NCBI GenBank assembly: GCA_041401985.1
Contig: JAWKTE010000002.1
Span: 62,001-126,000 of the forward strand
Length of the DNA: 64,000 nt
Reading direction: 5' to 3'
From: JACKHA01 sp041401985
GTDB taxonomy: Bacteria; Planctomycetota; Phycisphaerae; Phycisphaerales; UBA1924
The notes under the pieces are model-generated. The model ran no database searches. It saw only the letters and a list, made by a program, of their open reading frames with translations, and was not told the DNA's origin. The position numbers and the translations under genes were made by a program. Positions 41,331 through 50,888 of the stretch are shown here, in pieces (position 1 is the stretch's first letter; each line of letters begins with the position of its first letter).

Positions 41331-41996
41331 ATGGGCACGAGCATGCCGCGCCGCCTTGTCCATCTGTACCAGCGCAAGCGGATCATCAACATCAATCTGA
41401 ACGTGGTGGCCGCGGGGCTGCTGGCGATCGCGTGCACGAAGGGCGTGATCTGGACGGTGGATCTGTTCGTCGACCGGAACCTGCACCTGCTGTTCACGGT
41501 GGTGGCGCTGGTGAGCGACATCATCTTCGACGTGGCGATCTACTACGCGCTGCACTGGGTGGCCAACCACTGGCGTCCGCTCAAGCCGCGGGGCCAGGAG
41601 CGGGCCGACAAGCCGCCGGCGTTCTTCAAGGACGCGACGCTGATCCAGTTCGAGCGGGCGCTGCTGAGCCCGGTGTACTACATCATGGCGGTGGTGCTGA
41701 TGCAGTTGCTGCAGGCGATGGGCTGGCACCCGGGCTGGGCGATGGTGGCGGCGTTCACCAGCGGGCTGCTGGTCACGCGGGTGATGCACACGGCGATGGG
41801 GCTGTACACCGGGTCGTTCAAGGACTTCCCGCTGGAGCCGCTGCAGACGCCGGAGGAGCAGGCGGCCGATCCGGGGGCCGATGGGGGCGAGGCCGCGGAC
41901 CCGGAGGCGGTTGCGGGCGCCGAGGCGGCCGAGGCGGCGGCGGGCGATGCCGCGGCGACCGGGTCGGATGGCGAGAAACAGCCGGCGGCACGGTGA
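41331..41996 (+). CDS. integral membrane protein of unknown function
   Basis: A 221-residue protein. After MPRRLVHLYQRKRI come four likely membrane helices: INLNVVAAGLLAIACTKGVI, LHLLFTVVALVSDIIFDVAIYYAL, VYYIMAVVLMQLLQAMG and WAMVAAFTSGLLVTRV. The C-terminal ~50 residues are a soluble Ala/Glu/Asp-rich tail. No family is recognised. The start is chosen at ATG 41331 (or ATG 41343) because the basic positive-inside segment begins there; a longer frame from 41190 lacks homology-like character. It stands alone between the DNA methyltransferase and the convergent OmpH-like gene. Confidence 0.6.
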   Translation: MGTSMPRRLVHLYQRKRIININLNVVAAGLLAIACTKGVIWTVDLFVDRNLHLLFTVVALVSDIIFDVAIYYALHWVANHWRPLKPRGQERADKPPAFFKDATLIQFERALLSPVYYIMAVVLMQLLQAMGWHPGWAMVAAFTSGLLVTRVMHTAMGLYTGSFKDFPLEPLQTPEEQAADPGADGGEAADPEAVAGAEAAEAAAGDAAATGSDGEKQPAAR

Positions 41997-42128
41997 CCGC
42001 GGTGCGGCGGTGGGCGATAGGTTGGGGAGTGCGCGGCACGGCCCCGTCCGCTGGCCTCGCGGAGTCTGTACTGCCGCCGGCCGCGCAACGGGGGGCAACG
42101 ACGAACGTGAATCGTGCTCGCGACGGGC

Positions 42129-42914
42129 TTACGGCGTGCCGGCGGGCTGCGTCGGGGCGGCCGGGGCGACGGGCAGCATCTCGGGCGCGATCGCGTCGGG
42201 CGACTCGCCGGACTGCATCAGCGCCTCGAAGTCCGGGCGCTCGACGCCCAGGCGTGCGAGCACGGCGTCGGTGATGTCGTCGCTCTCGCCGCCGTAGACC
42301 AGCGGCTTGTCGCGGATGCTCTGGAGCAGCAGGTCGACGCCGAGGATCTCGAACTGGCGCGGGTCGGTCGACTGCGAGAGAACGTGGGTGTAGCCCCGCT
42401 CGCCCGCGACCGCGGCGACCGCCTCGCGGATCTCGGCATAGCAGGCCCGCATCTGGTCGGCACGCTGCGAGTCGAACCGCTGCTGGGCCTCGGCCTGCAG
42501 GGTCTGGAGCGCCTCGAGGCGCTGGTTGTGCAGGGACTCGGCCATCCGATAGCCGGCCTCGATCTGCGTGCGCTCCGGGTCGCCGTCGGGCAGGGCCTGC
42601 CAGCGTGCGGCGGCGGACTGGGCGAGTTGCTGGAGCCCTTCCTGCGAGTTCTGGACCTCGGCCTCCCTCGTGGTGAGCGCGGTGGTCAGTTCGGCCTCGA
42701 GCGCCTCGCGCTCCGCGGCCAGGGCCGGGCGGTCCCACAGGCCCTGCAGGACGATCAGGGCGTCGACGGTGCCCAGGCGGGTCTCGCCGGAGGGCTGGGC
42801 CGCGGCTGTCGGCATGGTGGCGGGGGCGGTGGCGCCGTTGAAGACGCCGCCGGCGGCGAGGACGAGGGCGGCGGCGACGCCGGCGGTCACGAGGGTGTCA
42901 CGAAGATTGGCCAT
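42129..42914 (-). CDS. OmpH/Skp-like periplasmic protein
   Basis: A 261-residue exported protein. A signal peptide is visible (VTAGVAAALVLAAGGVFNGATA). The middle is a long charged helical region, ALAAEREALEAELTTALTTREAEVQNSQEGLQQLAQ...LEALQTLQAEAQQRFDSQRAD, as in the Skp/OmpH tentacle helices, preceded by the short strand RLGTVDALIVL. The following EIREAVAAVAGERGYTHVL is a common OmpH end strand-helix. It is longer than Skp (about 160) with an extra ~60-residue tail. Role as an outer-membrane protein chaperone is inferred. It is divergent from the aminopeptidase gene across a 251-bp spacer with no other feature seen. Confidence 0.75.
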   Translation of the reverse strand: MANLRDTLVTAGVAAALVLAAGGVFNGATAPATMPTAAAQPSGETRLGTVDALIVLQGLWDRPALAAEREALEAELTTALTTREAEVQNSQEGLQQLAQSAAARWQALPDGDPERTQIEAGYRMAESLHNQRLEALQTLQAEAQQRFDSQRADQMRACYAEIREAVAAVAGERGYTHVLSQSTDPRQFEILGVDLLLQSIRDKPLVYGGESDDITDAVLARLGVERPDFEALMQSGESPDAIAPEMLPVAPAAPTQPAGTP

Positions 42915-43165
42915 GGCTGTCCGTTCGGGTGCTGGGGTTGGGGGGAGAGCGAGCCCAAGTGTAAACCGCCTGTCGCGGGCGATCCGGCGGCGGTGGCTGC
43001 GCGTCTGGGGTGCGTCGGGCGAGCGTCGGGCGCTCGTTGGACCCGCCCGGGCTCGCGCTGGGGCGCGTGCGCTGCTGTTTGGTCTACAGTCCGGCCCGAC
43101 GCAGGTGCCGCATGTGGAGCGAGGCCGCGTCGCCGTGATCGTCCGAACCCGAAAGGCGACCGACC

Positions 43166-44299
43166 ATGCGTGACCCGCGGCTCGACCGGCTGGCCGATGT
43201 GATCGTCCGTTACTCGACGCGTGTGAAGCGGGGCGACACGGTCGAGATCCGGGCCGTGCCCGTGGCGATGCCGCTGATCACCGCGGTGTACGAGGCGGTG
43301 TTGAAGGCCGGTGGGCACCCGTTCTTCATGGCCCGCCCGGAGGAACTCGAAGAGGCGATGGTGCGGTTCGGCTCGGACGAGCAGCTCGCGTTCGTCAGCC
43401 CGTTCGATGTGCAGCGGTCCCAGGCCGTGGACGTGCACATCGGGCTGTGGGCCCAGGAGAACACGAAGTTCATGGGCAACGCCGACCCGCGGAAACTCGG
43501 TTTGCGTGGCCAGGCCCGCAAGCCGATCATGACCGAGTACCTCCGCCGCGCCGCCCTGGGCGAGCACCGCTGGTGCGGCACGCTCTATCCCACCAACGCC
43601 AGCGCGCAGGACGCGGAGATGAGCCTGACCGAGTACGAGACCTTCGTGTTCGAGGCCGGGCTGCTGCACCTGCCCGATCCGGTCGCGGCGTGGACCGCGA
43701 TCTTTGAGAGCCAGAAGCAGGTGTGCGACTGGCTGAACACCAGGAAAGAAGTCCGGTTCGTGGCCCCGCCCCGCGACGGGCACGACGGCACCGACCTGCG
43801 CGTGAACGTGGACGGCTCGACCTGGATCAACTGCGGCGGGCACGAGAACTTCCCCGATGGCGAGGTCTTCGCCGGGCCCAGGGGCGTCGAGGGGCACGTG
43901 AACTACACGTTCCCCGGCGTGTACCAGGGGCGCGAGGTCGAGGGCATCCGCCTGGCGTTCAAGGGCGGGCGGGTCGTGGACGCGTCGGCGTCGAAGAACG
44001 AGGCGTTCCTGCTGGCGATGCTCGACCAGGACGAGGGGGCCCGCGTGCTGGGGGAGATCGCGATCGGGACCAACTACGCGATCAAACAGTTCAGCAAGAA
44101 CACGCTGTTCGATGAGAAGATCGGCGGGACGTTCCACGCCGCGTGCGGGGCGGGGTATCCCGAGAGCGGCAGCGACAACCAGTCGGGGCTGCACTGGGAC
44201 ATGGTGTGCGACCTGCGCCAGGGCGGTTCGATCGCGGCCGACGGCGAGGTCTTCCACCGGGACGGGAAGTTCCTGCGGGCGGGGTGGCCCGGGAACTGA
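43166..44299 (+). CDS. aminopeptidase, M29 family
   Basis: A 377-residue metalloaminopeptidase of the aminopeptidase T/AmpS family. Metal-binding residues are seen in GGHENFPDGEVFAGP (Glu), GARVLGEIAIGTNYAI (Glu), KIGGTFHAACGAGYPES (His) and GLHWDMVCDLR (His, Asp), the four blocks in the usual order. The N-terminal domain (VIVRYSTRVKRGDTVEIRAV) is also typical. It is soluble and cytoplasmic and releases N-terminal amino acids from peptides. Length is slightly below the usual ~410. ATG 43166 follows an AAAGGCG stretch; other starts are unlikely because homology begins at once. Confidence 0.92.
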   Translation: MRDPRLDRLADVIVRYSTRVKRGDTVEIRAVPVAMPLITAVYEAVLKAGGHPFFMARPEELEEAMVRFGSDEQLAFVSPFDVQRSQAVDVHIGLWAQENTKFMGNADPRKLGLRGQARKPIMTEYLRRAALGEHRWCGTLYPTNASAQDAEMSLTEYETFVFEAGLLHLPDPVAAWTAIFESQKQVCDWLNTRKEVRFVAPPRDGHDGTDLRVNVDGSTWINCGGHENFPDGEVFAGPRGVEGHVNYTFPGVYQGREVEGIRLAFKGGRVVDASASKNEAFLLAMLDQDEGARVLGEIAIGTNYAIKQFSKNTLFDEKIGGTFHAACGAGYPESGSDNQSGLHWDMVCDLRQGGSIAADGEVFHRDGKFLRAGWPGN

Positions 44300-44347
44300 A
44301 GCGCTGCGGGGCGAGTCGCGGCGGGTGGGATCGGATCGTCGGAGGCG

Positions 44348-44353
44348 TATCCT
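44348..44353 (+). promoter_or_regulatory. candidate -10 box TATCCT upstream of the Nudix gene
   Basis: TATCCT ends 8 nt before ATG 44362. Confidence 0.35.
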
Positions 44354-44361
44354 CCTAGCCC

Positions 44362-44904
44362 ATGTCCGACGCCGCGCTGCCATACCGCCTCGCCTGCCTG
44401 TGCGATCTCCGCGACGCCCAGGGGCGGCACCTGCTGCTGCTGCGGAAAAAACAGCCCAACCTGGGGCTGTGCTCGCCGATCGGCGGGAAACTCGACGTCG
44501 ACACGGGCGAGTCGCCCCACCAGTGCGCCCGGCGCGAGATCATGGAGGAGGCCGGGATCGACGTGCCGATCGAGCGCCTGCACCTGATGGGGCTGATCGC
44601 CGAGCGGGCGTTCGAGAAGCGCGGGCACTGGCTGCTGTTCTATTTCCGGGTGGTGGGAGCGGTCGAGGTCGAGGCCCGGGACATGGACGAGGGGCGCCTC
44701 GACTGGTTCCACGAGCAGGAGTTGGAAGGGCTGCCGATCCCGGACACCGACCGCCAGATCATCTGGCCGCTGGTGCGCGAGCACGAGGTCTCGCCCGAGC
44801 AGGAGCGTGCTGGGAAGCGCCACGGGTTCTTCTCGGTGTCGATCGACTGCTCGGGACCGGACATGGTCTGGCGGGTGGAGCAGTCGATCCCGGCGCAGCG
44901 GTAG
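44362..44904 (+). CDS. Nudix hydrolase
   Basis: A 180-residue Nudix protein. The Nudix box is GGKLDVDTGESPHQCARREIMEEAGI in two parts: the ESPHQCARREIMEEAGI half is perfect (E-x7-REUxEExGU), whereas the first half has two extra residues between the Gly and Glu. The preceding strand HLLLLRKKQPNLGLCSPIGG and following RGHWLLFYFRVVG complete the fold. It hydrolyses a nucleoside diphosphate linked to another group; the substrate is unknown (GFFSVSIDCSGPDMVWRVE at the C-terminus is an unusual addition). A TATCCT box is 8 nt upstream of the ATG. Confidence 0.88.
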   Translation: MSDAALPYRLACLCDLRDAQGRHLLLLRKKQPNLGLCSPIGGKLDVDTGESPHQCARREIMEEAGIDVPIERLHLMGLIAERAFEKRGHWLLFYFRVVGAVEVEARDMDEGRLDWFHEQELEGLPIPDTDRQIIWPLVREHEVSPEQERAGKRHGFFSVSIDCSGPDMVWRVEQSIPAQR

Positions 44905-44985
44905 GGGCGGCGGAGCGGCCGCGCCCTCTCGCCGAACGCGGGGCCGGAGGCCCGATCGGGGGAACGGGCACGGGGGGCTCGTCCG

Positions 44986-44991
44986 TATACT
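44986..44991 (+). promoter_or_regulatory. candidate -10 box TATACT upstream of the NfeD protease gene
   Basis: TATACT ends 6 nt before the GTG start at 44998. Leaderless-type placement. Confidence 0.45.
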
Positions 44992-44997
44992 CCGGTC

Positions 44998-46884
44998 GTG
45001 ACACGGACACGTCTTTCACTGCGATCGATCCGCCTGCTCGTCGCGCTGGCCGCGGCCCTCGGGACGCTGCTCACAACCGCCTGGCCGCCCGCGGAGGCGT
45101 CGGCCCGCCAGCCACAGTCCTCTCCCCAAGCCGCGTCGCAAGGCGCCGGTGCGTCCGGCGGCACGATCACGGGCGCCGTCGCCGCCGCCAACAAGGCGGA
45201 GAACCTGGCGATCATCACGATCCACGGGCCGATAGACGCGTTCACGGCCCAGAGCATCCGGCGCCGGATCGCGGCGGCCGAGGCCGGCGGGGCCGACGCG
45301 ATCGTGTTCGACATCGACACGCCGGGCGGCGAGTTGAAGGCCGCCCTCGAGATCTGCGACGCGATCAAGGGCACGAGCGTCCCGCTGACGGTCGCGTGGG
45401 TCCACCCCAACGCGTACTCGGCCGGGGCGATCATCGCGCTGTCGTGCCGCCAGATCGTCGCGAGCGACCCGGCGACGATGGGCGATGCGCTGGTGATCCT
45501 GGGCGGGCCGATGGGGTTCCAGTCGTTCGATGCGCTGCCCGAGCAGGAACGCCAGAAGGTGCTCTCACCGCTGCTGGCCGAGGTGGTCAACTCCGCCCGA
45601 CGCAACGGCTACGACGAGATGCTTGTCCAGGGAATCGTGACCCGCGGCGTGGAACTCTGGCAGGTCCGCGACACCACGACGGGGCGGACGTACTGCGTCA
45701 ACGAGGACGAGTACCGCGAGTTGTTCGACGGCCCGCCGCCACGCTCGAACCCGATCATCCCGTCGGCCCGGGGTCGGGGCCAGATGCCCAGCGCCGCCGG
45801 CCCCACCGAGCCCGACCCGACCCGCCCGCTGCCCTCGGTCCGCGAGGGCGACCGATTCCAGCCCGCCAACCCCGAACTGTCCGACTCGCTCGCGGCCGCG
45901 ATCAACAGCGAACTCACCGAGGCGACGGACCGCCCGACGTTCTCCGAGGCGGAAGCGGGCCGCTACGAGTTCGTGCGCTACGTCACGCCCGGCGACGGCG
46001 CGATTGTGATGAAGACCGACGAACTGATGGCCCTGGGCGTCGCGTCGGCGGTGGTGCGCAACCAGTCCGAACTCGAGTCGCACTTCGGGGCGGTGAACGT
46101 GGTCCGCCTGGACGAGTCGTGGTCGGAGCGGTTCGCCCGGTTCATGGTGCAGATGCCGGTGCGGTTCGTGCTCGTCGTCGTGTTCCTGATCGCGATGTTC
46201 ATCGAGATGACCCACCCCGGCGCCACCGTGCCGGCGTTCGTCGCGCTGATCGCCCTGGGCGGCCTCATCGCGCCGTCGATGCTCGTGGGCATGGCGGCGT
46301 GGTGGGAGATCGCGGCCATCTTGGGCGGCATCGCCCTCATGGCGGTCGAGGTCTTCGTGATCCCCGGCTTCGGGATCTTCGGCGTCGCCGGCATCGCCCT
46401 TCTCTTCGGCGGGCTGCTGGGCGTGATCATGCCCGGCGGCGGACGCCTGTTCCCCGGCGAGAGCGGCGGCCAGAGCGCCCTGGTCTCCGCGGCGATGCTG
46501 CTGGCCGCGGTCGTCACCTCGGGCGTGATCATCTACTTCCTGGCGAGGCACCTCGGCTCGCTGCCCATCCTGAACCGCCTCGTGCTGCAGGACGACCCGG
46601 ACCGGGCCATCGGCACGCTCTCGGCCATGGGCTCGCCCGACCACCCGCTCATGGGCCTTTCCGGGCGGGCCGCGACCGACCTGCGCCCCGCCGGGCGGGC
46701 CGAGATCGACGGGCAACTGATCGACGTCGTGGCCGAACTCGGCTACATTCCCGCCGGAACGCCGGTCCGCGTGGTCTCGGCGAGCCTGATGCGGATCGGC
46801 GTCGAACCCGCCACCGGGGCGGACGGGCCGGGCCCGGGCTCGGCGGGCGACGCGGAGCCGGACCCGTCGGCGGGTGTCGCGTGA
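44998..46884 (+). CDS. NfeD-family membrane protein with ClpP-like serine protease domain
   Basis: A 628-residue long-form NfeD protein starting with GTG. It has a signal peptide (LLVALAAALGTLLTTAWPPAEASA), then a ClpP-like domain (IHGPIDAFTAQSIRRRI; VFDIDTPGGEL; AWVHPNAYSAGAIIALSC with nucleophile Ser141; SDPATMGDALVI), a Pro/Arg-rich insertion (about 235-290), then a membrane region of four or five helices (VLVVVFLIAMFIEM ... LMAVEVFVIPGFGIFGVAGI) and a C-terminal OB-fold NfeD domain (GLSGRAATDLRPAGRAEIDGQ; GTPVRVV). Family members partner with SPFH/flotillin proteins and cleave membrane proteins. The short NfeD gene 57 bp downstream probably shares its operon. Confidence 0.88.
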   Translation: MTRTRLSLRSIRLLVALAAALGTLLTTAWPPAEASARQPQSSPQAASQGAGASGGTITGAVAAANKAENLAIITIHGPIDAFTAQSIRRRIAAAEAGGADAIVFDIDTPGGELKAALEICDAIKGTSVPLTVAWVHPNAYSAGAIIALSCRQIVASDPATMGDALVILGGPMGFQSFDALPEQERQKVLSPLLAEVVNSARRNGYDEMLVQGIVTRGVELWQVRDTTTGRTYCVNEDEYRELFDGPPPRSNPIIPSARGRGQMPSAAGPTEPDPTRPLPSVREGDRFQPANPELSDSLAAAINSELTEATDRPTFSEAEAGRYEFVRYVTPGDGAIVMKTDELMALGVASAVVRNQSELESHFGAVNVVRLDESWSERFARFMVQMPVRFVLVVVFLIAMFIEMTHPGATVPAFVALIALGGLIAPSMLVGMAAWWEIAAILGGIALMAVEVFVIPGFGIFGVAGIALLFGGLLGVIMPGGGRLFPGESGGQSALVSAAMLLAAVVTSGVIIYFLARHLGSLPILNRLVLQDDPDRAIGTLSAMGSPDHPLMGLSGRAATDLRPAGRAEIDGQLIDVVAELGYIPAGTPVRVVSASLMRIGVEPATGADGPGPGSAGDAEPDPSAGVA

Positions 46885-46941
46885 GGCGCCCGCGCGGGGG
46901 TGTCGGGCCTGGCCGCCCGGCGTTCGCGGAGGCCCGAGCCC

Positions 46942-47445
46942 GTGCCTGAGCAGCAACTCGTCTGGGGCATCATCCTGCTGGGGGCCGCGCTCGCGCTGTT
47001 CGTGCTCGAGGTGTTCGTGCCCTCGATGGGCCTGATCTCGATCGTCGGCGTGGGGCTGGCGATCGTCGGGCTGGTCATGCTGTTCCAGGCAAACGTCTAC
47101 GCGGGCATCATCGGGCTGCTGGCGATGCTGGTGCTCGGTCCGCTGGCGTTCACGTTCGCACTGCGCATCTTCCCGCACACGGGCTTCGGAAGATCGATCC
47201 TGTTCGGCGGCAAGTCCGAGGAGGAGATCGAGCAGGAGTCCGCGGAGCGCCAGGCGGAGGCCGACAAGCGGCTGGCCCTGGTCGGGATGGAGGGCCAGAC
47301 GCTCACGCCGCTGCGCCCGGTGGGGGCGGTGCGGATCGAGGGCCAGCGGTACGACGCGGTCTCCGAACTGGGCATGGTCGAGGCGGGCGCCAGGGTCCGC
47401 GTGACCGCGGCGGACGGGACGCAGATCAAGGTGCGGCCGGTGTGA
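46942..47445 (+). CDS. short NfeD-family membrane protein
   Basis: A 167-residue protein with two to three membrane helices (LVWGIILLGAALALFVLEVFVPSMGLISIVGVGLAIVGLVMLFQ as separate segments, then GIIGLLAMLVLGPLAFTFAL), a charged helix (EEIEQESAERQAEADKRL) and a C-terminal OB-type NfeD domain: LVGMEGQTLTPLRPVGAVRIEGQRYDAVSE in pieces. GTG 46942 is chosen because GGAGG lies 9 nt upstream; a longer frame from 46900 has no such signal. The adjacent gene is a long NfeD protease; the pair duplicates the C-terminal module. No flotillin gene follows. Confidence 0.82.
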   Translation: MPEQQLVWGIILLGAALALFVLEVFVPSMGLISIVGVGLAIVGLVMLFQANVYAGIIGLLAMLVLGPLAFTFALRIFPHTGFGRSILFGGKSEEEIEQESAERQAEADKRLALVGMEGQTLTPLRPVGAVRIEGQRYDAVSELGMVEAGARVRVTAADGTQIKVRPV

Positions 47446-47536
47446 GGCGTGTGGGGTTGCCCGCGAGGTGACAGCGGACCACGAAGTCGCACCTCGCTGG
47501 ATCGTCGCGAGCAGAGCCGGGCCAGATCGCAGATTT

Positions 47537-47599
47537 GAGATTCGAGATTCGAGATTCGAGATTTGAGACTTGAGACTTGAGATTCGAGATTCGAGATTT
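47537..47599. repeat. heptanucleotide tandem repeat (GAGATTC)
   Basis: Nine units of GAGATTC, GAGATTT or GAGACTT in direct tandem, with a tenth imperfect unit (CAGATTT, 47530-47536). The array ends 10 bp before the lptD stop codon, in the spacer to the NfeD gene. It is AT-rich against the window average. Confidence 0.9.
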
Positions 47600-47609
47600 C
47601 GGAATCCGA

Positions 47610-50600
47610 TCAGTCCAGGTCCCGATCCAGCGTCGGCACGCCGATCGGCAGGAAGTTGAAACTGATCGACGTCTCGTCCTGGATGTTGTCGTACACCAGA
47701 TCGACCCGGACGTAGAACGCCGGGAACTCGCGCCGGATGCCGACGCGGGCGCGGCGGAAGTCGCCCTCGTCGACGTCGAATGAGACCGAGCCGGTGGCCG
47801 CGTATTTGTCGGTGATGTTGTAGAGCCACGCGAAGTCGGCGTAGGTCACGTCCTGGGGGTTGAGGAACCGGATCTCGCCGCTGGTGGTCAGTTGCGGCGT
47901 GTGGTTGATGATGTAGCCCGCGCTGATCCGGGCCGGCTGGTTGTTGTCGAACGAGTAGATCCACTCGGTCGAGAGCCCCAGCGACTCGGTCGCCTGCCAG
48001 GTCGCGTCCACCCGCCCGAACGTGCCGGGGTCGGACAGTTCGGGGCGCGGCTCGAAGAACCTGGGGATCAGCGACTCGCGGTCCTGGTCGTCGTCGTTCC
48101 AGATGATCTCCGCGTCGATCGTGAAGAAGTCCACGCTGCGGAACTGCCCGAACGAGCCCCGCTGGGTCTGGAACGTCTGGTCCACGCCCACGCGGACCGT
48201 CGTGCCCTCGGCCAGACCCTCCACGTCGTCGTCGTAGATCGGCAGGTCGGTCGAGTCGATGTTGCTCGCGGCGTGGAAGACCGTGACCCGCGGCTCGATG
48301 ATGTGGCGGATCCGGTGCACGTCGAACAGGCGCGACTCCGCCGCGTTGTCCACGCGCTGGATGCTCGTCGAGGCCGTCACGCCCGCGGCCCCCCACAGGC
48401 GGGCGTTGTCGTCCTCTTCGGGCGAGAACTCCTGGAAGTCGTTGTCGTAGAACGTCGTCCGCCCGACCACAAACGGGTTGATGTTCACCGGGCCGACGGG
48501 GATCTTGCTGGCCAGTTCGTGGCGGGCGTCGAGGCGCCACACGCCGTCCTCGAAGTACCCCTCGGAGCGGAGGCGATCGGCGATGGACTCATCCGGGTCG
48601 ATGCCGAACGCCGCCTGCGACCGCCCCACGCGAGTGAATCCGAGTTCCGCGGCCGTCGGCTCCGTGAAGTTCAGGCGGTTGTACCCGCCGCGCGCGTCGA
48701 GCGAGTAGATCACCAGCCCCGGGTACCGCTGCGGGAACAGGTCGTCGGCCAGGCGGACGTAGCGGAACTCGGGGAGTTTCTCGGTGGTGTAGCCGGGGCC
48801 GGCCTGGATGTACTCGTTGGCCGAGAAGTCGTTGAGCGACCCGCGGGCGGTGATCGTGACGGCGGTGTTCGACTCGAGGCGCTGCGCGGTCACGCCCGTG
48901 GCGAACTCGCGTCGCGTCTCGCCGTCGCGGTCGAAGAACGCGTCGACGAAGGTCTCGTCGCCGATGTACGCCAGTTCGCTGGTGAACGTCCACAGGTCGT
49001 TGTAGATCCAGCGGTGGTCGGCCAGGACCATGCCGCGCGTGTCGCCGTCGCGTCCGACACGCGCGCCGGAGTTGAGGCGGTCCTCGCCGACATCGTTGAA
49101 GATGCCGTAGGCCAGCAGCGAGCCCTCGCCGCGGTCGGTCTTCCAGTCGGCGTCGAGCCCGCCGGCGATGCCCCGCTCGAAGTACCAGTCGAAGAGCAGG
49201 TCGGTGCGGAGTTCGGCGTCGAGTTCGGAGGGCGGGTCGATGCCAAGCAGCGACATGGCGTCCCAGGTCGTGCGCAGGGCGCCGTCGCTGCCGCCGATGC
49301 CGGAGACGCCGATGCCCCGCAGCGGGACCCGCTCCGGCTCGCCGCTGTAGGTCGGCCAGTAGAAGAACGGGAGCGAGCCGGCCCGCAGGGCGATGTCGTC
49401 GGCCTCGACGATGTTTCGGGTCGTGCCCTCCACGCCCGGCAGGCGGCGCAGCGTGATGGTCGAGGCGCCCAGCGTCAGCAGCGGGCGATTGAACGCCGAC
49501 GTCGCCAGACGCGGGCGCTCGGCCGTGAACTCGCTCGCCGCCTCCTGGCGGATGACGTCGGCCCGCAGGTAGAGCGGCATCCGGAGTTGGTCGTTGTAGG
49601 TGTTGAACACGCCGTCGAGCACGATGGCCCGGTCGCTCTGGAGGTCGTAGTAGACGCTGTGCCCGCGCAGCGTGTACTGCCCGTCGGTGGCCATGACGGC
49701 CCCTTCGAGGTACACGCCGCGGAACTTCTCTCGCTCGAGCGTCGCCAGGTCCTGCACCGTGCCCGGGTCGTGGAAGATGACGGCCCGGTCGGCCTTGAGC
49801 AGCATCGTCCGCCCGCTGCGCTCGTCCGTGCTCTGGATCACAACGCCGCCATCGATGACGATCGTGGTCTCCTCCGCCCCGCCCTGCACCACGGCCCGCT
49901 CGGCCCCGCCGACCGTCACCACGCCCGTACGCGGCGCGATCACCGGCGTCGGTGTGGTCGGCGGGAGCATCGCGATCGCCTCGCGGAACCGCTCCGTCGC
50001 CGCAGCGGCCTCGGCCTCAGTAACCACCCTATCCGGGGCGGGCATGCCCGCGCCGTCCCGGGGAATGATCGCCCCCGGAAGCCGCGTGACCTCGCCCGGC
50101 CGCTGCCCCGGTGCCGACGGCACGCCCGTTGGCACACCGACCGGCACGCGATCCGGCAGCGTCGCGACGCCGCGGGCGCTCGGCGTGCCGGGTGCCGCGA
50201 TCGCCTCACCCGGCCCGGGCGCCCGCGCCACGAACGTCGGCACCGGCACGGGCCGCCACAGCCGCCCATCCTCTTCAGGACCGGTCTGGGCGTCGGCCAC
50301 CGGGGCCAGCCCGAGCGCCCGGCGCAACTGCGCCGCCAGTTCCGCCTCGGCCCGCTCAACAATCCGGTCGCTGGGGCGCCCCTGCGTCACCAGGTCCGCC
50401 GACAGCGACGGGCGCGAGTCGGACCGCACGATGCCCTGCACCGCCAGCCACGACGCCGCGACCTGCGGCCCGGCCACCGCCGCCGGCGAGCCCACATCCT
50501 CGAACACCACGAACACCTGGTACTCGCCGCCCGTCTCGCCGATGGGCTGCACGTTGGCCAGCCACACGACGGCCCGCTTGGCCTGGAACGCCGAGTCGCC

Positions 50601-50888
50601 AAGCGTGACGACCACGCCGTCTTCTAGCAGCAGGCGGCGCGTCGGCGGCGTGCCGGGCTCGGTCCAGACACTGGCCCGACTGGCTTTGAGCGAGATCGAG
50701 CCGGCAACGACAGGGATGTTGAGTCGGATGCCAGCGAAGTCGCGCCCCGTCGGATCCGCGATCGGCTGGGCACCGGCTGGCGTCGCCACGCCGGCGCACG
50801 CCAGAGCGCCGCCGACGAGCGCGACGGGCGCGCCACAGACGCCCGTGAGGGCGCATGCCGCCGCGCGTGCCGCTGTCGTCCTTGCCAT
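47610..50888 (-). CDS. lptD: LPS-assembly protein LptD (OstA)
   Basis: A 1092-residue outer-membrane protein. A signal peptide is present (AARAAACALTGVCGAPVALVGGALACAGVATPAGA). Residues ~40-450 are an extended periplasmic region with OstA-type strands (LKADRAVIFHDPG; EKFRGVYLEGAVMATDGQYTLRG) and two Pro/Ala-rich insertions. From about 480 on come repeated aromatic-ended beta strands of the barrel (LPFFYWPTYSGEP; LLAYGIFNDVGEDRLNSGARVGRDG; HRIRHIIEPRVTVFHAAS), the HRxxHxxEPRV-type block being characteristic. It inserts LPS into the outer leaflet. Typical LptD is ~780, so the periplasmic part is enlarged. ATG 50888 has AGGA 9 nt upstream. Confidence 0.88.
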   Translation of the reverse strand: MARTTAARAAACALTGVCGAPVALVGGALACAGVATPAGAQPIADPTGRDFAGIRLNIPVVAGSISLKASRASVWTEPGTPPTRRLLLEDGVVVTLGDSAFQAKRAVVWLANVQPIGETGGEYQVFVVFEDVGSPAAVAGPQVAASWLAVQGIVRSDSRPSLSADLVTQGRPSDRIVERAEAELAAQLRRALGLAPVADAQTGPEEDGRLWRPVPVPTFVARAPGPGEAIAAPGTPSARGVATLPDRVPVGVPTGVPSAPGQRPGEVTRLPGAIIPRDGAGMPAPDRVVTEAEAAAATERFREAIAMLPPTTPTPVIAPRTGVVTVGGAERAVVQGGAEETTIVIDGGVVIQSTDERSGRTMLLKADRAVIFHDPGTVQDLATLEREKFRGVYLEGAVMATDGQYTLRGHSVYYDLQSDRAIVLDGVFNTYNDQLRMPLYLRADVIRQEAASEFTAERPRLATSAFNRPLLTLGASTITLRRLPGVEGTTRNIVEADDIALRAGSLPFFYWPTYSGEPERVPLRGIGVSGIGGSDGALRTTWDAMSLLGIDPPSELDAELRTDLLFDWYFERGIAGGLDADWKTDRGEGSLLAYGIFNDVGEDRLNSGARVGRDGDTRGMVLADHRWIYNDLWTFTSELAYIGDETFVDAFFDRDGETRREFATGVTAQRLESNTAVTITARGSLNDFSANEYIQAGPGYTTEKLPEFRYVRLADDLFPQRYPGLVIYSLDARGGYNRLNFTEPTAAELGFTRVGRSQAAFGIDPDESIADRLRSEGYFEDGVWRLDARHELASKIPVGPVNINPFVVGRTTFYDNDFQEFSPEEDDNARLWGAAGVTASTSIQRVDNAAESRLFDVHRIRHIIEPRVTVFHAASNIDSTDLPIYDDDVEGLAEGTTVRVGVDQTFQTQRGSFGQFRSVDFFTIDAEIIWNDDDQDRESLIPRFFEPRPELSDPGTFGRVDATWQATESLGLSTEWIYSFDNNQPARISAGYIINHTPQLTTSGEIRFLNPQDVTYADFAWLYNITDKYAATGSVSFDVDEGDFRRARVGIRREFPAFYVRVDLVYDNIQDETSISFNFLPIGVPTLDRDLD

